Source of the DNA: Plasmodium coatneyi
Lineage: Eukaryota > Apicomplexa > Aconoidasida > Haemosporida > Plasmodiidae
Reading direction: 5' to 3'
DNA length: 64,000 bases
Assembly (NCBI RefSeq): GCF_001680005.1
Contig: NC_033556.1
Coordinates: 496,001 to 560,000, forward strand
Part shown: positions 22,544 through 33,871 of the stretch, one piece after another
Layout of the letters: every line of letters starts with the position of its first letter
Numbering within the stretch: position 1 is the first letter of the stretch
Position numbers and translations under genes: made by a program
Notes under the pieces: model-generated
Database searches by the model: none
Told to the model about the DNA's origin: nothing
What the model saw: only the letters and a program-made list of their open reading frames with translations

Positions 22544-23060
22544 TCACCAGTTTATTCTCAAAGGGAATATTTTTAACCATAAAATTTGAATAGTAGTTTG
22601 AAGCATTTTTTTTCCCCATTTTTGCAAAGAAGAAAAAGGTACGCGGTAAGGGGAGTGGGACAAGGCGAGGCGTTGGGGAAAAAAGCACTCGAGCTTAAAG
22701 GGGTTGGTTTGGGCGTGCTGCACCGTCACGGCTTGGCGCAGTGCTGCGCACTGTTGTATGTACATGTAGTACTGGGTTTGTCCTGGTATAACGGAAAGAG
22801 TAAATAAATGACGGCAAAAAAATCCATGTTAGAAAGATCGCAAGGAGCAAAATTGCGAAGCCGAAAATGAACAGCGTATATATACTCACCCCACATGTTT
22901 ACTGCATCCCCCCCGGGGAAAAAACCAACGTAATTAAAATTTTCTCCTGAAAAGATACGCACCCGGAGGAGGAAACATTATACATAAGGTAAATCTTCCC
23001 AATTTCATGGCGACTTTTCCCAACGGGTTAATTTCCCACTTTACGCGGAGGCGTATGCAT
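22544..23060 (-). CDS. Small spliced protein, unrecognised
   Basis: Exons 23060-23045, 22946-22890 and 22782 onward have matching phases (1, 1) and good GT/AG sites. Joined, they read MHTPPRENFNYVGFFPGGDA, then VNMWGQTQYYMYIQQCAALR, then QAVTVQHAQTNPFK. This is smooth coding sequence that could not arise without splicing. The 3' end is uncertain: the frame runs open to 22544. A neighbouring frame (YYSNFMVKNIPFENKLV, near 22590-22550) also looks coding and may belong to a further exon. Function unknown; the short, hydrophilic, Cys-poor protein gives no clue. Confidence 0.5.
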
Positions 23061-23747
23061 TTGGGATCGCCATTATAAAAAAATAAAGGTGTTCACCAAA
23101 AGGGAAAAATGACAAGGGGGTTGGTATGAGTGGGGGGAAACCTATATGAATGAAGTATATTTCTGCCCAATTTTCCACCATACGTCAGGAATACCTTCCA
23201 CAGAAGTAACCTTCTAACCTTTCCACGCGACTTAACATGGACCACACGCTTACAAAAGAAATGTGTGAAATTTGTTCAAGTCCTATTCGATTACACCCCT
23301 CAGCTCCTATTGTGGCAAAACCAAATGTTCGTATGAACGTCTATCTTGGTTTACCAAGTGGGGCCTAGATCATCACTGCTAGGTAAACCACACTGGAGCA
23401 TTAGCGGGCAATGCACACTAAAGGGAGAAAACACCCCTCGGGTAAGTTGCCCCATTTGTGTCCACATATTATACAAACAAATTTGATTAAAAAAAAAAAA
23501 AAGTAGAAAAGCGGAGTCTTATTTAAAACAAATGGGAAAATTAGGTGGGTATTTTTAGGAGGAAAAAAAATGACAAGGAGAAGGGATTGGTTAATCCGCA
23601 GGGGATGCCTTCTTAATGGTGGGCACCGTTACATATTCCCGTAGGTCATTTTCTCCACCCTCCATACCCCTTAAATGGGAAAAAAAAATGAAAAAAAAAA
23701 ATGGGAGAAGCGCAATCCACGATTATTGTGATAACTGCGCAACACAG
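23061..23747. other. Intergenic region, no gene seen
   Basis: Sequence between the small spliced gene and the lysine-rich gene. Only chance ORFs were seen. Confidence 0.5.
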
Positions 23748-24509
23748 CTAGACATACATGTGCCTAGGTTTTTTGGTCACCACCTTTTCCTCCACCCCCA
23801 CAGTAGTTTTGTAATTTTTTAAAAACTTCAAATACTTTTTAAAGCCGCTGGCGGCGTAGGAAGCCAGCTCCTTTTCGAGTGCCTGCTCGTAGTGGTCAAG
23901 GGGTAGGCACTCGGCTGTGCAGAACTTGCTTTTCATCTTATTCTTCTTATTCTTCTTTTTCTTCTTCTGACTCTCCTCATTCTTCTCGTGTTTTTTTTTG
24001 CTAATTTGGTTGCTCTCTAACGTGCGCTTTTTGTCTTTCGTCTTACTTTTTTGCTTGTCCTTCTTATGGGCTTTTTTTTTTAACGCCTTGGGCATGAAGA
24101 GGTTGTCGTCGTTGTAGAGTTCGTCTTCCGAGTCAGTTAAGAGGGTATCGTCCGTTCCGGTCGAATCATCTTTTTTCCCTTTTTTCATCGCTCTGGCCTT
24201 CTTCGCAGCTACCTTTTTGTCCTTTTTCTTCACCTTCCCTTTGGCTTCCGCCTTCTTCTTCTTTTGGAGTTTTCCCTTTGCCGCTTTACCAGCCTTGTCC
24301 AAGCTCTTGCGTACTTTCTTCGCCTCTCGTGTGGGTTCCTCCGTGGCTTCCTCAGCGTGCTTCTCCACGTGACACCCGTCCGAGTTACCCCATCCTGCGT
24401 CACTACCACCCGCGGTTAAATCTTGGTTGCCACCATTTTTTGTCACTTCTTCTGCGACTGCATCATTCGCGGACTCTTCCCCCTCCTGGGGAACATCACT
24501 CGTATGCAT
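23748..24509 (-). CDS. Lysine-rich conserved protein, unknown function
   Basis: Single exon, 253 residues. The N-terminus is acidic (EEGEESANDAVAEE). The middle is extremely Lys-rich with many KKKK runs that look like nuclear or nucleolar targeting. An acidic Ser/Thr island (DSTGTDDTLLTDSEDELYND) follows, and the C-terminal 60 residues are more ordinary (LPLDHYEQALEKELASYAAS, then GFKKYLKFLKNY). That last part is probably the conserved domain. Low complexity prevents a family call; a nucleolar or chromatin role is only a guess from composition. Confidence 0.7.
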   Translation of the reverse strand: MHTSDVPQEGEESANDAVAEEVTKNGGNQDLTAGGSDAGWGNSDGCHVEKHAEEATEEPTREAKKVRKSLDKAGKAAKGKLQKKKKAEAKGKVKKKDKKVAAKKARAMKKGKKDDSTGTDDTLLTDSEDELYNDDNLFMPKALKKKAHKKDKQKSKTKDKKRTLESNQISKKKHEKNEESQKKKKKNKKNKMKSKFCTAECLPLDHYEQALEKELASYAASGFKKYLKFLKNYKTTVGVEEKVVTKKPRHMYV

Positions 24510-25243
24510 GTTTCTTCCGCCTTCTTTTTTTTATTTTTTAATTTTTCCTGCTAGCTAACTTTTCCCAATTGGCAAAAAAAAAAAAAAGAGGAATGCTTCA
24601 AAATGGCATAGCAATTATACACTGCGCTCTGGAGCTACGCTAAATGAATTTCGCAGTAAACCACAATTCGACTGCTTTATTGGGACGCTTTTCTTTCCAT
24701 CCCCACTCTTTCCAATGATGAAAAAGGAAAGAAAAAAATCAATCGAAAGGAAAAAAAGGGGAACTGTTGCTACCGCGGCGGTTATCACTGTAAGAATACA
24801 AAACTGAACGGTCCTTTTTTTTTTTTTTTTTTTTTCCTTTTCCCCACCTGCATAGGATGCCTTATATATCTTGCCCGTGCAAAAACAACGCAGGCAAAAA
24901 AAAAAAAAAAAATCCACTGCCGATGCAACTTCCCCATCCACAATAATACATTTTTTACATACGGTTGAATTATCTTAAATTACCAAATGTTTACAGAAAA
25001 AAAAAAAAAAAAGGAAATTCCCTTCGCGGGTTCGATGCGGGTGGAAGCAGCGGTGATATCTTCTTCTTGTCTTCTCCTCTTCCCTTTTCTGTTGGTGATT
25101 TCCCCCGTTCTGCTTGCTCTACGCCGAAGCAAATGTGTCCTCCATTTACTGACCAAATATCGCGGCACAAAAAGGTACCCGCGGGGAGGGACTCGAGGTC
25201 ACCCCATGTTCTTGCATGAGGCTCTCTTCACCGCTTCCACGCG
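24510..25243. other. Intergenic region, no gene seen
   Basis: Long poly-T (24817-24836) and poly-A (24896-24912, 24999-25012) tracts. It lies between the start of the lysine-rich gene and the 3' end of the USE1-like gene. Confidence 0.5.
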
Positions 25244-26331
25244 CTACAAAATCAGGATGACAAAAAAGGTGAGCACGAACAGCAGGGCCGAAACAGCAAT
25301 TATGAGCAGCGACACGAAGAAGGAAATGCTTTTGTTCTGCCCCATTTTTTTCGTCTTCTTATACACATCAGTTATGTTGTCTAGGTTGGATAGCTGTTTG
25401 TTCGCCGACTGCTCCAGCATCCTGTTGTCTTCGACAATTATCTCTCTGTATGTTAAAACGTTTTCTTTCATTTCCTGTGCCAGTAGGCACAACTCTTCAT
25501 CGATATTTTCATCTGCGTTGTTCATATTTTTTCTGGATTTCATTTTCTTATGTAAGTCATTTTTTTTAAATGCAAAGGAGTATTCATAGAGTAGGTTATC
25601 ATACTCATCAATCTGTTCGCTCCATTCTTTTAGTATCTCATCATTTAGGGTTTCCACCCCATCGTAGCTTTCTTTGCGCTCCGATTGGGCTGCTGCGGCG
25701 GGGTCTTCCTTTGAAGGGGCTTCATACTCAGTTGGAACCTTTTCCCCGTTAAGCGACGGTTCCACTTTATTATACCCCCGGGTTGAACAAGTGAGACTGT
25801 GCGATGGGATTTGATCCTCCTTCTCAGCGGCGTTAACTTCTAAGGATGTGTCCGAAGTTGTGCCCACACTCCTGCCGCTGGGAGAGTGGGAGGTGGGCCC
25901 CTTCGCATAAGTAGTCACTTCTGCCTTGTTCGGTTGAGCGGTGGCACTAGGGGGGATTCCCCTGTAGGGTTTTCCACACCACTGCTGCTGAGGTCATCAT
26001 GATTGGTTCCTTTAGCGAAGATGAGCGGGGAGGAATTCCCCCCCGAGTGGACGCCTCCAAGGAAATTGTCCCTTTTCTTCCGAAGGATCCACTCAAGGCT
26101 CTCCTTCTTGTTAATAATTTTTTTCAAAATATCCTGTTCGGTTATGTCATCGGGGGCGTTTATCCTATGCTTCAGCGAAAGGGAAAGATCCGCGATGTAT
26201 GACTTCAACTCATTTAGGAAGAGGATAATTGCTTCCTGTTCTTCGTTCTGCTCGTTAAAATTATCGCAGGTTATTTCAGCTTCCCGTAGGAACTCGAAAA
26301 GCTCATCAAAGGCGATCATTTTGACATGCAT
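25244..26331 (-). CDS. USE1: USE1-type SNARE, reading frame split near 25920-26000
   Basis: USE1 is an ER SNARE acting in Golgi-to-ER retrograde transport. The C-terminal open frame (25918-25244) has the family features: LAQEMKENVLTYREIIVEDN, a SNARE-like heptad region to about TKKMGQNKS, and a single C-terminal membrane anchor (FFVSLLIIAVSALLFVLTFF). The N-terminal part (26331-25915, MHVKMIAFDELFEFLREAEI) lies in another frame and overlaps the first by a few bases. A short intron with weak sites could connect them, for example a GT near 26050 to the AG at about 25990. A single-base indel is the alternative. The pair is treated as one gene because the order, strand and spacing fit a USE1 N-terminal helical region followed by the SNARE/anchor. 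Confidence 0.72.
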
Positions 26332-26572
26332 AATCCTTTGCGGGGAGCAGGACCAAGTGGGGAACTAAAAAAAGGGGCGGACGTGGGAACCACTCCGCAG
26401 GGTTTATTTTTGCAGTGTCATCATCTTTGCGTGCTTCCTCATTTGGGGTTCCACGTCGGGGAGATAATCCAGATGGCACTTACAAAAAAAAGGAAATTTT
26501 TTTTTTTTTTTTTTCCCCGCAAAGGTAAAACTTAATCCTTTTTAACATTACATGCAGGACAAACTAATGAGG

Positions 26573-26603
<31 letters not shown>

Positions 26604-26824
26604 TGACGTATTGTGGGGCGAAGCAGAAAACTTGCAAAGTTCTCTCCCCACCTGGTGCGCACACCACACCGGTGGATGCATACTACGGGGGGGCATACAT
26701 GACGTGAAAAAAAAAGGACCCGAATTGATTACATTTTGCTTCATTCTAATTCACTTTACTCCGTTGCATTTGGCTAAGATCTGTCACTTCACTATGATTT
26801 GTTACTTCCCCATTTGAGGGCGCC
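26332..26824. promoter_or_regulatory. Divergent promoter region between USE1-like and L1 genes
   Basis: Gene-free stretch with poly-T (about 26498-26514) and poly-A (26572-26600) tracts between two divergently transcribed genes. Confidence 0.5.
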
Positions 26825-27964
26825 ATGAGGAGGCTGCTGGTACTGCACCCCCAAGTGGGAAGTAGCCTACTCCAACCGAAGGGACCTTTTCCCCAAGTGC
26901 GAAGATGGAAAAAGTACATTCCCTTTTACGATGTGAAGAAGAGGCACAGACCAAGGACGGGGAGTGAAGAGGTGAATGAGGTGGAAAGTACAAACACAAG
27001 TGGAGTTGCTGAAGGCGATACACAGTCCAGTTGGGCTGAACAAATAAACGGAGAGATAAGTCAAGACCTGCGATGCGAAAACCTCGTCCCCCCAGTGTCC
27101 CCCATGAAGGGATTAAAGCTTCTCCTAAGCTGTAGACATGCACAGAGCGGCTACCACCATCATAGTGATGACGCCTCCCATAAGGAGGAAAAAATAAACT
27201 TCAATTTAATCATAAAAATTGATATCAAGAGAGAGTCCCTCAGAGGGATGTGTAACCTCACCCACAGTGTGGACAGAAATAAAAAAATTCTGGTTCTAGT
27301 CGATGAAGACCATCAGGCGTTAAGGAAGGCTGGGGCAGATTATGTAGGGCTAGAATACATTAACAGAATAAAAAACGGATGGCTAGATTTTCACATCTGT
27401 CTGTCCGATTTTAAGAATATCAATAAAATCCTTCCGGTTGCAAAAATATTGGGACCGAAAAAGTTAATGCCAAACGTTAAGTCTAACACGTTGGTACACA
27501 ACTTGGTGGATGCAATCCTTTCCATTAAAAGTGGGAACAGAATTGAGTACCGAAGTGAACAGGTAGATGCAGAGACGTTTGACTTGTTCAATCACATCTA
27601 CCAGTTTAGAAATGTCCACTTAGGTTCTATAGCCAACCTGAGTGTTAATATTGCATCTACGGAGATGAACCCATACGACACGCTCGAAAATATCAAGTGC
27701 TTCGTCACAGAAATTTTAAAGTGCAATGTGCACTCGAGTCACATGGAGAAGGATGCCAAGGTCACCTTCACCTGGCCACCCATCACTTCTAAACGGAAGA
27801 GGAAAAAGATGCTGCACCTGCAGGGAGGCAATCCCCTTCTAACCGGTGGGGAGCAGCACTCCGAATCCTTCATCCTCGGGGCCTACGTCACCGTACCTGG
27901 CGTGCCAAAAATATTCCTGCACCCGCAATTGTTGCTACCCCATTCGGACGGATACTCTGTGTAG
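26825..27964 (+). CDS. Organellar ribosomal protein L1 (uL1m-like)
   Basis: Single exon, 379 residues. uL1 forms the L1 stalk of the large ribosomal subunit and binds 23S rRNA. Family features: ILVLVDEDHQALRKAGADYV with VG following, then a segment DFHICLSDF, then LGPKKLMPNVKSNTLVHNLV (matching LGP.GLMPNPK.GT) and a following IKSGNRIEYR. The N-terminus is basic with Pro/Arg (MRRLLVLHPQVGSSLLQPKG) and has no ER-type signal. This suggests mitochondrial rather than apicoplast targeting, an inference. An extra 60-residue C-terminal extension is present. Divergent from the USE1-like gene. Confidence 0.85.
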   Translation: MRRLLVLHPQVGSSLLQPKGPFPQVRRWKKYIPFYDVKKRHRPRTGSEEVNEVESTNTSGVAEGDTQSSWAEQINGEISQDLRCENLVPPVSPMKGLKLLLSCRHAQSGYHHHSDDASHKEEKINFNLIIKIDIKRESLRGMCNLTHSVDRNKKILVLVDEDHQALRKAGADYVGLEYINRIKNGWLDFHICLSDFKNINKILPVAKILGPKKLMPNVKSNTLVHNLVDAILSIKSGNRIEYRSEQVDAETFDLFNHIYQFRNVHLGSIANLSVNIASTEMNPYDTLENIKCFVTEILKCNVHSSHMEKDAKVTFTWPPITSKRKRKKMLHLQGGNPLLTGGEQHSESFILGAYVTVPGVPKIFLHPQLLLPHSDGYSV

Positions 27965-28553
27965 GAAGTAAAGAAGCGGCACTTTTTGGCAGATAAGTGG
28001 TTATCCCACTAGGACAACACGAACATCGCAATGGGGCTAGCATTTCGCGCCTACTATGCGCCCCTTTTTTTTCTCCTTTTTTTGCTAAACGTGACGACTA
28101 TGTGCAAATGGATGAATTACCCCCGTGTAGGCTTCCCACATTGGGGGAGGAAAAAAAGGAAAAAAAAGTAGACATACAGACAGACAGGTGAGAACGCATA
28201 ATATGGGGCGCATTGATGGCGCAAACGTGTGTGTTGGGGAAAAAGAAAAAACTCATGCTGTACCACTTCGTGGCAGTACACTTTACAACCTTTACATTGG
28301 CGTGCATGTCGTTATGCATACCATTTGTTATTCAAACGGAGATGCTTTGTAGAGCTATCCGCTGGAGATGACAAAAAAAAAAAAAAAGGAAGCGTTTCTT
28401 CGAAAGGTAGGGAGTTTACCATAAATGCGGGGCCCCGAGATGGTAAACAACGGGGGAACGTCCTTTTCCAGGGCTTCCTTCTAGTAACAAACAGAGCGTA
28501 GCAAATGGCATTGGGAAAACAGGTGCGGGCAAACGTGATCGGGGGGACACCCC
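27965..28553. other. Intergenic region between convergent L1 and CDC48 genes
   Basis: No gene seen. Poly-A tract 28374-28387; expected to hold both 3' UTRs. Confidence 0.55.
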
Positions 28554-31500
28554 TCATTCGAAGTTCTGCAGGGAGAGCTTCTCCTTGAAGCGCTCGTACT
28601 TGAGGACGTCCTCTGGCCGAATGGAAATGCGGGCGTTTTTGAAAGCCAAGTCAAAGTGCTTCTTCTCTAAGGTGGGCACCGGGTCGTAGTGGTCATCGGC
28701 ACCCTGCGTCCGTGCACCTCCCTTCTCCGCCTTCCGTTGGTTAAGCAAGTGGATGGTTTCCTTAATCGCTTCGTTGACGGCACTCTGACACAGGTTGGTA
28801 ATATCCGCCCCGGAGAAGCCCTCTGTCCGTTTGGCCATGTCATGAAGATCTACATCCTCACTAAGGGGTGTGTTTTTCAAAATGGCTTTAAAAATACTAA
28901 ACCTGCTTTTATAGTCGGGGAGAGAGATGTATATGAGTTTGTCTAACCGTCCTGGTCTGGTGAGAGCTTTGTCGAGAATATCTGGCCTATTCGTTGCAGC
29001 AATGATGAAAATAGTTTTCTTCTCATTTATTCCATCTATTTCGGTGAGGATCTGATTGATGACCCGATCGCTGGCGTCGTTGTTATTGTTACTGTTTCGT
29101 TCCTTTGCCAACGAATCAATCTCGTCGAAGAAAATAATGCAGGGAGACGCTGCACGCGCTTTATCAAACAGGTCCCTAACATTGGCTTCCGACTCACCAA
29201 ACCACATGGTTAGCAATTCTGGTCCTTTCACGGATATGAAGTTGGCATTGCATTCATTAGCGATCGCTTTGGCTAGTAAAGTCTTTCCACAACCAGGGGG
29301 GCCATAAAGCAATATACCCTTATTATAATTGGAGTTAAATTTAGCGTACAGGTGTTTATATTCCAGAGGGTACAGAATGGTTTCCTTCAGTTGTTCCTTC
29401 ACTTCCTGCATTCCTCCAATGTCCTCCCATGTTACGGTAGGTATTTGGACTTGTCTCTCTCTGAGCGAACTCGGGTTGCATATATTCAGTGCGTGCTGAA
29501 AATGCTTCGCCTTGATTGTTAGTTTGTTCAGAATGTAGGGCGGGATTTTCTTCGCCTTGCTGTCCAGTCGTTCCGCACCTTTGTTGCTCTGTCGTTCTTC
29601 TTTGCTGGAGGGACTGGACTTGATCGACGTGGCAGCCGATTTGGATTCTCCCCTTTGGAAGAAGAACCCCCTTTTCTTCTTCTCCTCTCCATTAGGTAAT
29701 AGATTATTTTCCCCCAAATTGTTACCATCACTACCAGGCCGCTCATCCACGCTTATTTTCATAAATTCGATGAAGTCCTCCTCGTCCAGGTCCAAAAAGT
29801 GCACGTGCTCCTTGATACACTGAATGGCGGCTTCAAAACAGAGCTGCGCGAGGTCTGCCCCCACATAGCCATGACACTCCTTGGCAATCTTCCTCAAATT
29901 TACATCTGCATCGAGTTTCATCTTCTTCGTTTTGGTCAGCAGAATCTCGTACCTCCCCTGTTCGTCTGGAACGGGAATTTCTATTTCCCTGTCAAAGCGA
30001 CCAAAACGTCTCAACGCAGGGTCGATGGAATTGGGTCTATTCGTAGCAGCAAGAACCAACACGTTATTGTTTTTTTTTAACCCATCCATGAGGGTCAACA
30101 ATTGTGAGACGACTCTCTTCTCCAACTCGTTGGTACTTTTGCTCCTCTTATTTGCAATAGAGTCAATCTCATCGATGAAGATAATGCATGGTGTTTTTTC
30201 GCTGGCTTTTTTAAAAATTTTTCGTAACTTCTGTTCAGATTCTCCTATATGCTTGGACATAATTTCTGGTCCATTGATTATGTAGCAGTAGGCATTGCTC
30301 TCATTAGCAATTGCTTTGGCGATGGAGGTCTTTCCTGTGCCGGGGATTCCATGCATGAGTACCCCTTTGGGAGCAGATATCCCTATGCTGATAAATATTT
30401 CAGGGTACTTCAATGGCAACTCAATAAGTTCCCTAATTTTGTTCAGTTGCTTCTTCATTCCGCCTAGGTCCTCGTAGGTGATGTCATCCGTGTGTTCTTC
30501 ATAATCCTCCCTGTTTAGGTACTCTTCATCCAGCGTGATAATCGCATTGTCACCTGCATAACCGTACTGCTCAGATGTTGGGACGTCTACTCGTCCTTCC
30601 CCCGACTTTTCCTCCGTCTTAGCAGCTTTTTCTTCCTCCCCTTCCCTCATCAACTTCACAACCCTAAACTCGATCTTCTTTCCTTTGTGGGAGATATACA
30701 AATTTGTACCTTCACAGAGAGGTTTGAAGCTTCCTTTTAGGTAGGGCTTCAGAACCTCCTCCTCCAATTCCCTTCTACTTAACCCCCCGACGGTGTCACT
30801 AAACGGGCTAACCACAACTGTTCGTAAAGGACTTACCTTCACCAATGGGTATATCTTTATAATATCGTTGTGCATGAGTCTAAGGTTCTTCTTCATCGCG
30901 AAGGAAATTACCACGAAATGTTTCTTTAACCTTTTGTCCAGCTTAGTAACGGCTAGCATCTCCTTTTTCTTCTTTCCCTTTAACAGAACGGTGAACCCCT
31001 CACTCAGATTGAGCTCCTCCATTTTTTCTTTACTCATATATATTTCGCAGTTATCTATATTCTCGTCAATATTATCGACGAGACAGTAGGAGGGGAACTT
31101 TCCCGTTTCTAGTGCTTTTAGGAGGAAGTTGGTTTCCTTATCATGGTCCGTGCCTCTGCTGGGTCGATGCATCTGTCTTGGGGATCGCTCCCCTGAGGAA
31201 GGTTCCTTGGGTTGGTTGTCACTTGACTGGTTTGACGACCAAGGGTTCTTGTCCGGGTCAGGCGGGTCTCCTTCTCCTCCTCTTCCACCATATTCACTAC
31301 CTGTGGTCGCCCCTTCTTCCTGCCTCCTTGCGTGGTCCTTCTTTTCCCCAAATGGCCAAAATTTGCTGATGAGTCCTCCAATCAGGTTATTCTGCAGGAT
31401 ATGCGTCTGCTCCTCCGAGGGGTGTATTTGGTTTGTTTCCCCAATGGGTGCATTACCACCACGAATTTTATCACTATCGTCAGTTTTTCCATCAGCAACG

Positions 31501-31901
31501 ATTCCTACCGATGATTGTTGCTTCTCCCCCTTGAGAATTTTACACCCCCCTTGGGGCTCACCCTTTTGGCTGGCGTCCACATTATTGACCACGTGACTCT
31601 TCCATTCGTCTTTTCCCTTCCCATTGGAGGACTGATTTTTAAAAAGGTCAGTACTAATGGAAGTGAATTTGTTCTTTTTCCTTCCTAGGGGGAAAAAAAT
31701 CGAGTTGGAAGAATTTTTTCTCTTAACAAAGGAGAACCTACTTTGGTGGTTTCCACTCCCGAGCATAAAACGGTCGTCCTTTTTTAACCCAATTTGATGT
31801 GAAGGCTGGACGATAAGGAGCAGGATGAGGGTAATGACGAGACAGGGGGACAGGCGCACTTCTCGGGGGGGGTAAGCAGGTCGCATTTTTTCTCCTTTCA
31901 T
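28554..31901 (-). CDS. CDC48: Apicoplast-type CDC48 AAA+ ATPase
   Basis: Single exon, 1115 residues. CDC48/p97 ATPases extract proteins from complexes or membranes. Apicomplexan parasites have a second, apicoplast copy used in a symbiont-derived ERAD-like import system. An N-terminal hydrophobic segment (LVITLILLLIVQPSHQ) followed by a long Lys/Ser/Asn-rich region fits a bipartite plastid leader. A CDC48 N-like region precedes D1. D1 has Walker A GIPGTGKTS (about residue 517), Walker B IIFIDEIDS (about 574) and RRFGRFDRE. D2 has GPPGCGKTLLAK (about 867), IIFFDEIDS (about 925) and TRPGRLDKL. Both modules look catalytically complete. Insertions rich in Lys/Ser lie between D1 and D2. The usual p97 C-terminal tail is absent, the protein ending SLQNFE. 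Confidence 0.93.
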   Translation of the reverse strand: MKGEKMRPAYPPREVRLSPCLVITLILLLIVQPSHQIGLKKDDRFMLGSGNHQSRFSFVKRKNSSNSIFFPLGRKKNKFTSISTDLFKNQSSNGKGKDEWKSHVVNNVDASQKGEPQGGCKILKGEKQQSSVGIVADGKTDDSDKIRGGNAPIGETNQIHPSEEQTHILQNNLIGGLISKFWPFGEKKDHARRQEEGATTGSEYGGRGGEGDPPDPDKNPWSSNQSSDNQPKEPSSGERSPRQMHRPSRGTDHDKETNFLLKALETGKFPSYCLVDNIDENIDNCEIYMSKEKMEELNLSEGFTVLLKGKKKKEMLAVTKLDKRLKKHFVVISFAMKKNLRLMHNDIIKIYPLVKVSPLRTVVVSPFSDTVGGLSRRELEEEVLKPYLKGSFKPLCEGTNLYISHKGKKIEFRVVKLMREGEEEKAAKTEEKSGEGRVDVPTSEQYGYAGDNAIITLDEEYLNREDYEEHTDDITYEDLGGMKKQLNKIRELIELPLKYPEIFISIGISAPKGVLMHGIPGTGKTSIAKAIANESNAYCYIINGPEIMSKHIGESEQKLRKIFKKASEKTPCIIFIDEIDSIANKRSKSTNELEKRVVSQLLTLMDGLKKNNNVLVLAATNRPNSIDPALRRFGRFDREIEIPVPDEQGRYEILLTKTKKMKLDADVNLRKIAKECHGYVGADLAQLCFEAAIQCIKEHVHFLDLDEEDFIEFMKISVDERPGSDGNNLGENNLLPNGEEKKKRGFFFQRGESKSAATSIKSSPSSKEERQSNKGAERLDSKAKKIPPYILNKLTIKAKHFQHALNICNPSSLRERQVQIPTVTWEDIGGMQEVKEQLKETILYPLEYKHLYAKFNSNYNKGILLYGPPGCGKTLLAKAIANECNANFISVKGPELLTMWFGESEANVRDLFDKARAASPCIIFFDEIDSLAKERNSNNNNDASDRVINQILTEIDGINEKKTIFIIAATNRPDILDKALTRPGRLDKLIYISLPDYKSRFSIFKAILKNTPLSEDVDLHDMAKRTEGFSGADITNLCQSAVNEAIKETIHLLNQRKAEKGGARTQGADDHYDPVPTLEKKHFDLAFKNARISIRPEDVLKYERFKEKLSLQNFE

Positions 31902-32556
31902 TCTTCTATTTACATTTTTGGTGGTGTGTATGTGATGGGTGTTGGGGGTGGCGAATGGGGGAGGTCAGTCTCCTCTTAAATAACTTTTCCGGCTGCGTTG
32001 ACTTGACTTGGTATACGTGTCCCTCTTGGCCCGCTCCTCCAGATTACCCCCGCACAATCGCACACGTGACGAACCACACGGGGGCGCAAAAACCTTCTCC
32101 CTGTGAAGTTGGTTCTTCCTTTCACGTGGTCTACGCAAATTCCTTGGTGGGGAAAAACTTAACTACCGCGCATCCTTCGCATGTGCCCTCACCTATACGC
32201 CTATACGCATGTAACGTGGTGTAGGTAAGGTGGTAAGCACGCGTAGGGTGGCCGTTGCACAGTCGCTACTAGCCGTCACATCGCCGATGCGTTGCCGATG
32301 CGCTACCGTTACGCTGTACTGCTCGATCACGTGACGCCTTAACAGATGGTTGTGTAAAAACGACTACACAGTTTTATCAGCATTCTTGCGACGTCCCTGT
32401 TGAGTCGGAATGCATGGCGAAAGTCCGTTATTCCTACTCAAGCGTGCACAGAAAGGTACCTACAAAGTGTATCTCTACACGCACGCGGGGGAATGAGAAA
32501 AAATAATCTGAGCAAGATGAGAAAGCTGAACAGGCAAGGTAATTTTATTCTAACAT

Positions 32557-32592
<36 letters not shown>

Positions 32593-33871
32593 CTCTCTTT
32601 CGCCTGTTGACGCGGCGACGGCGGGACAGATTTTCTCTTACATTTGGTCAAAGAGGGGCACTACACTTCATGGGTATAGATGTTTCACTCACGGGGGGGG
32701 TGTACTTGCAAAGTTGTGCTGTGGCGTGGGGGCAGGACGTTCCACATGTCGGCGCTGACCAAGGTGATATGTAATTCGAGTAACGAATCGCAACGAACCG
32801 TTGCAGCGGGACTACAGCACAAGTTACGGGGGAATATTACTGAGGGCATGCGGAGGACTAACCGATGAAGCTGCCTTTCCCATTTGGTAAATATTAAACG
32901 GGAGGAAAGGTGTTAAGAATGTGGACTCTACGTTGAGAATACATATTTCCCCTTAGTCGTCTGCCAAAAAGGGAGGAACATCTTTACGTTGCTAAAAGGA
33001 ACAACTGAGTCGTCGTTTTAGTGCACCCAAGGAACAGAGCTAAGCTAAGGTGCTTCCAACGGGGAAGTTGGGGGAAAAGGTTCCAAGTGAAGGTTAACCC
33101 CCATGGGAATTGTGACGGATGGGTAACCACCAAACGGAAGGTTGATTTATACCGTCGTGTGTTCCAAAAGACCCCCTTTGGTGAAACAAAAAACTGAAGC
33201 AGATAATAATTTCTTTTCAAATGAACTTAAAAAAAGCCTAAAGTTAAATTGTTGGTTTTTTCATAAACATGGAGGAAGCATCAAATGGGGAGAACTCATA
33301 GGGGGAGGTGTGCAGCGGCGCGTGCATAAATATACGCATCAGCTTACACATGCGGAAGAAAAACAACGCACCCCCCCCACACACACATACACACAGATTA
33401 CAGATACGTAATTAATATTTAACAAAAATGTTGGACGCATCATTCGGTTTGAAAGGGGGGGCCATGTAGGCAACGTAAAAAAAGGGATAATCGCTTGGTA
33501 AAACATAAAAAAACCTACAACGTTGGAGGTAACACGAATGCACACACGGAGGGTAAGCGGCGGGAACGAATCATCACTGTTTACTATCGCAGACAAAAAA
33601 AAAAAAAAAAAAAAAAAAAAAGGCTTCAAAAGGAGCTTCAAAAATGGCGGTTCTTGCGTGCACATTCACGGTATGTTTGATAAGGCATATTATTGGGTAA
33701 CTGGGGGAGGTGGCTAACATTCTTCGGTTGACTTTGCTCAGTGTGCAGAGGGTGGGACCTGCCACCCTTTCTTCTTGCTATGGCCAGGCGGCAACGTGGA
33801 GTTTATCTGAGCACCTACTTTGGTAGCCATATTGGTAGTGGTTTTGGTAGCCATGTCGGTTTCGCTTCGCT
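31902..33871. other. Intergenic region upstream of CDC48
   Basis: About 2 kb without a supportable gene; the open frames lack family features. Long poly-T (32562-32592) and poly-A (33594-33620) tracts are present. Confidence 0.55.

Noticed and set aside
31112..31596. Plus-strand open frames opposite the CDC48 gene
   Set aside because: Shadows of a strongly supported 1115-residue ATPase frame on the minus strand.
33495..33717. Lys-rich ORFs around the poly-A tract
   Set aside because: Homopolymer-derived, no start context or family features.
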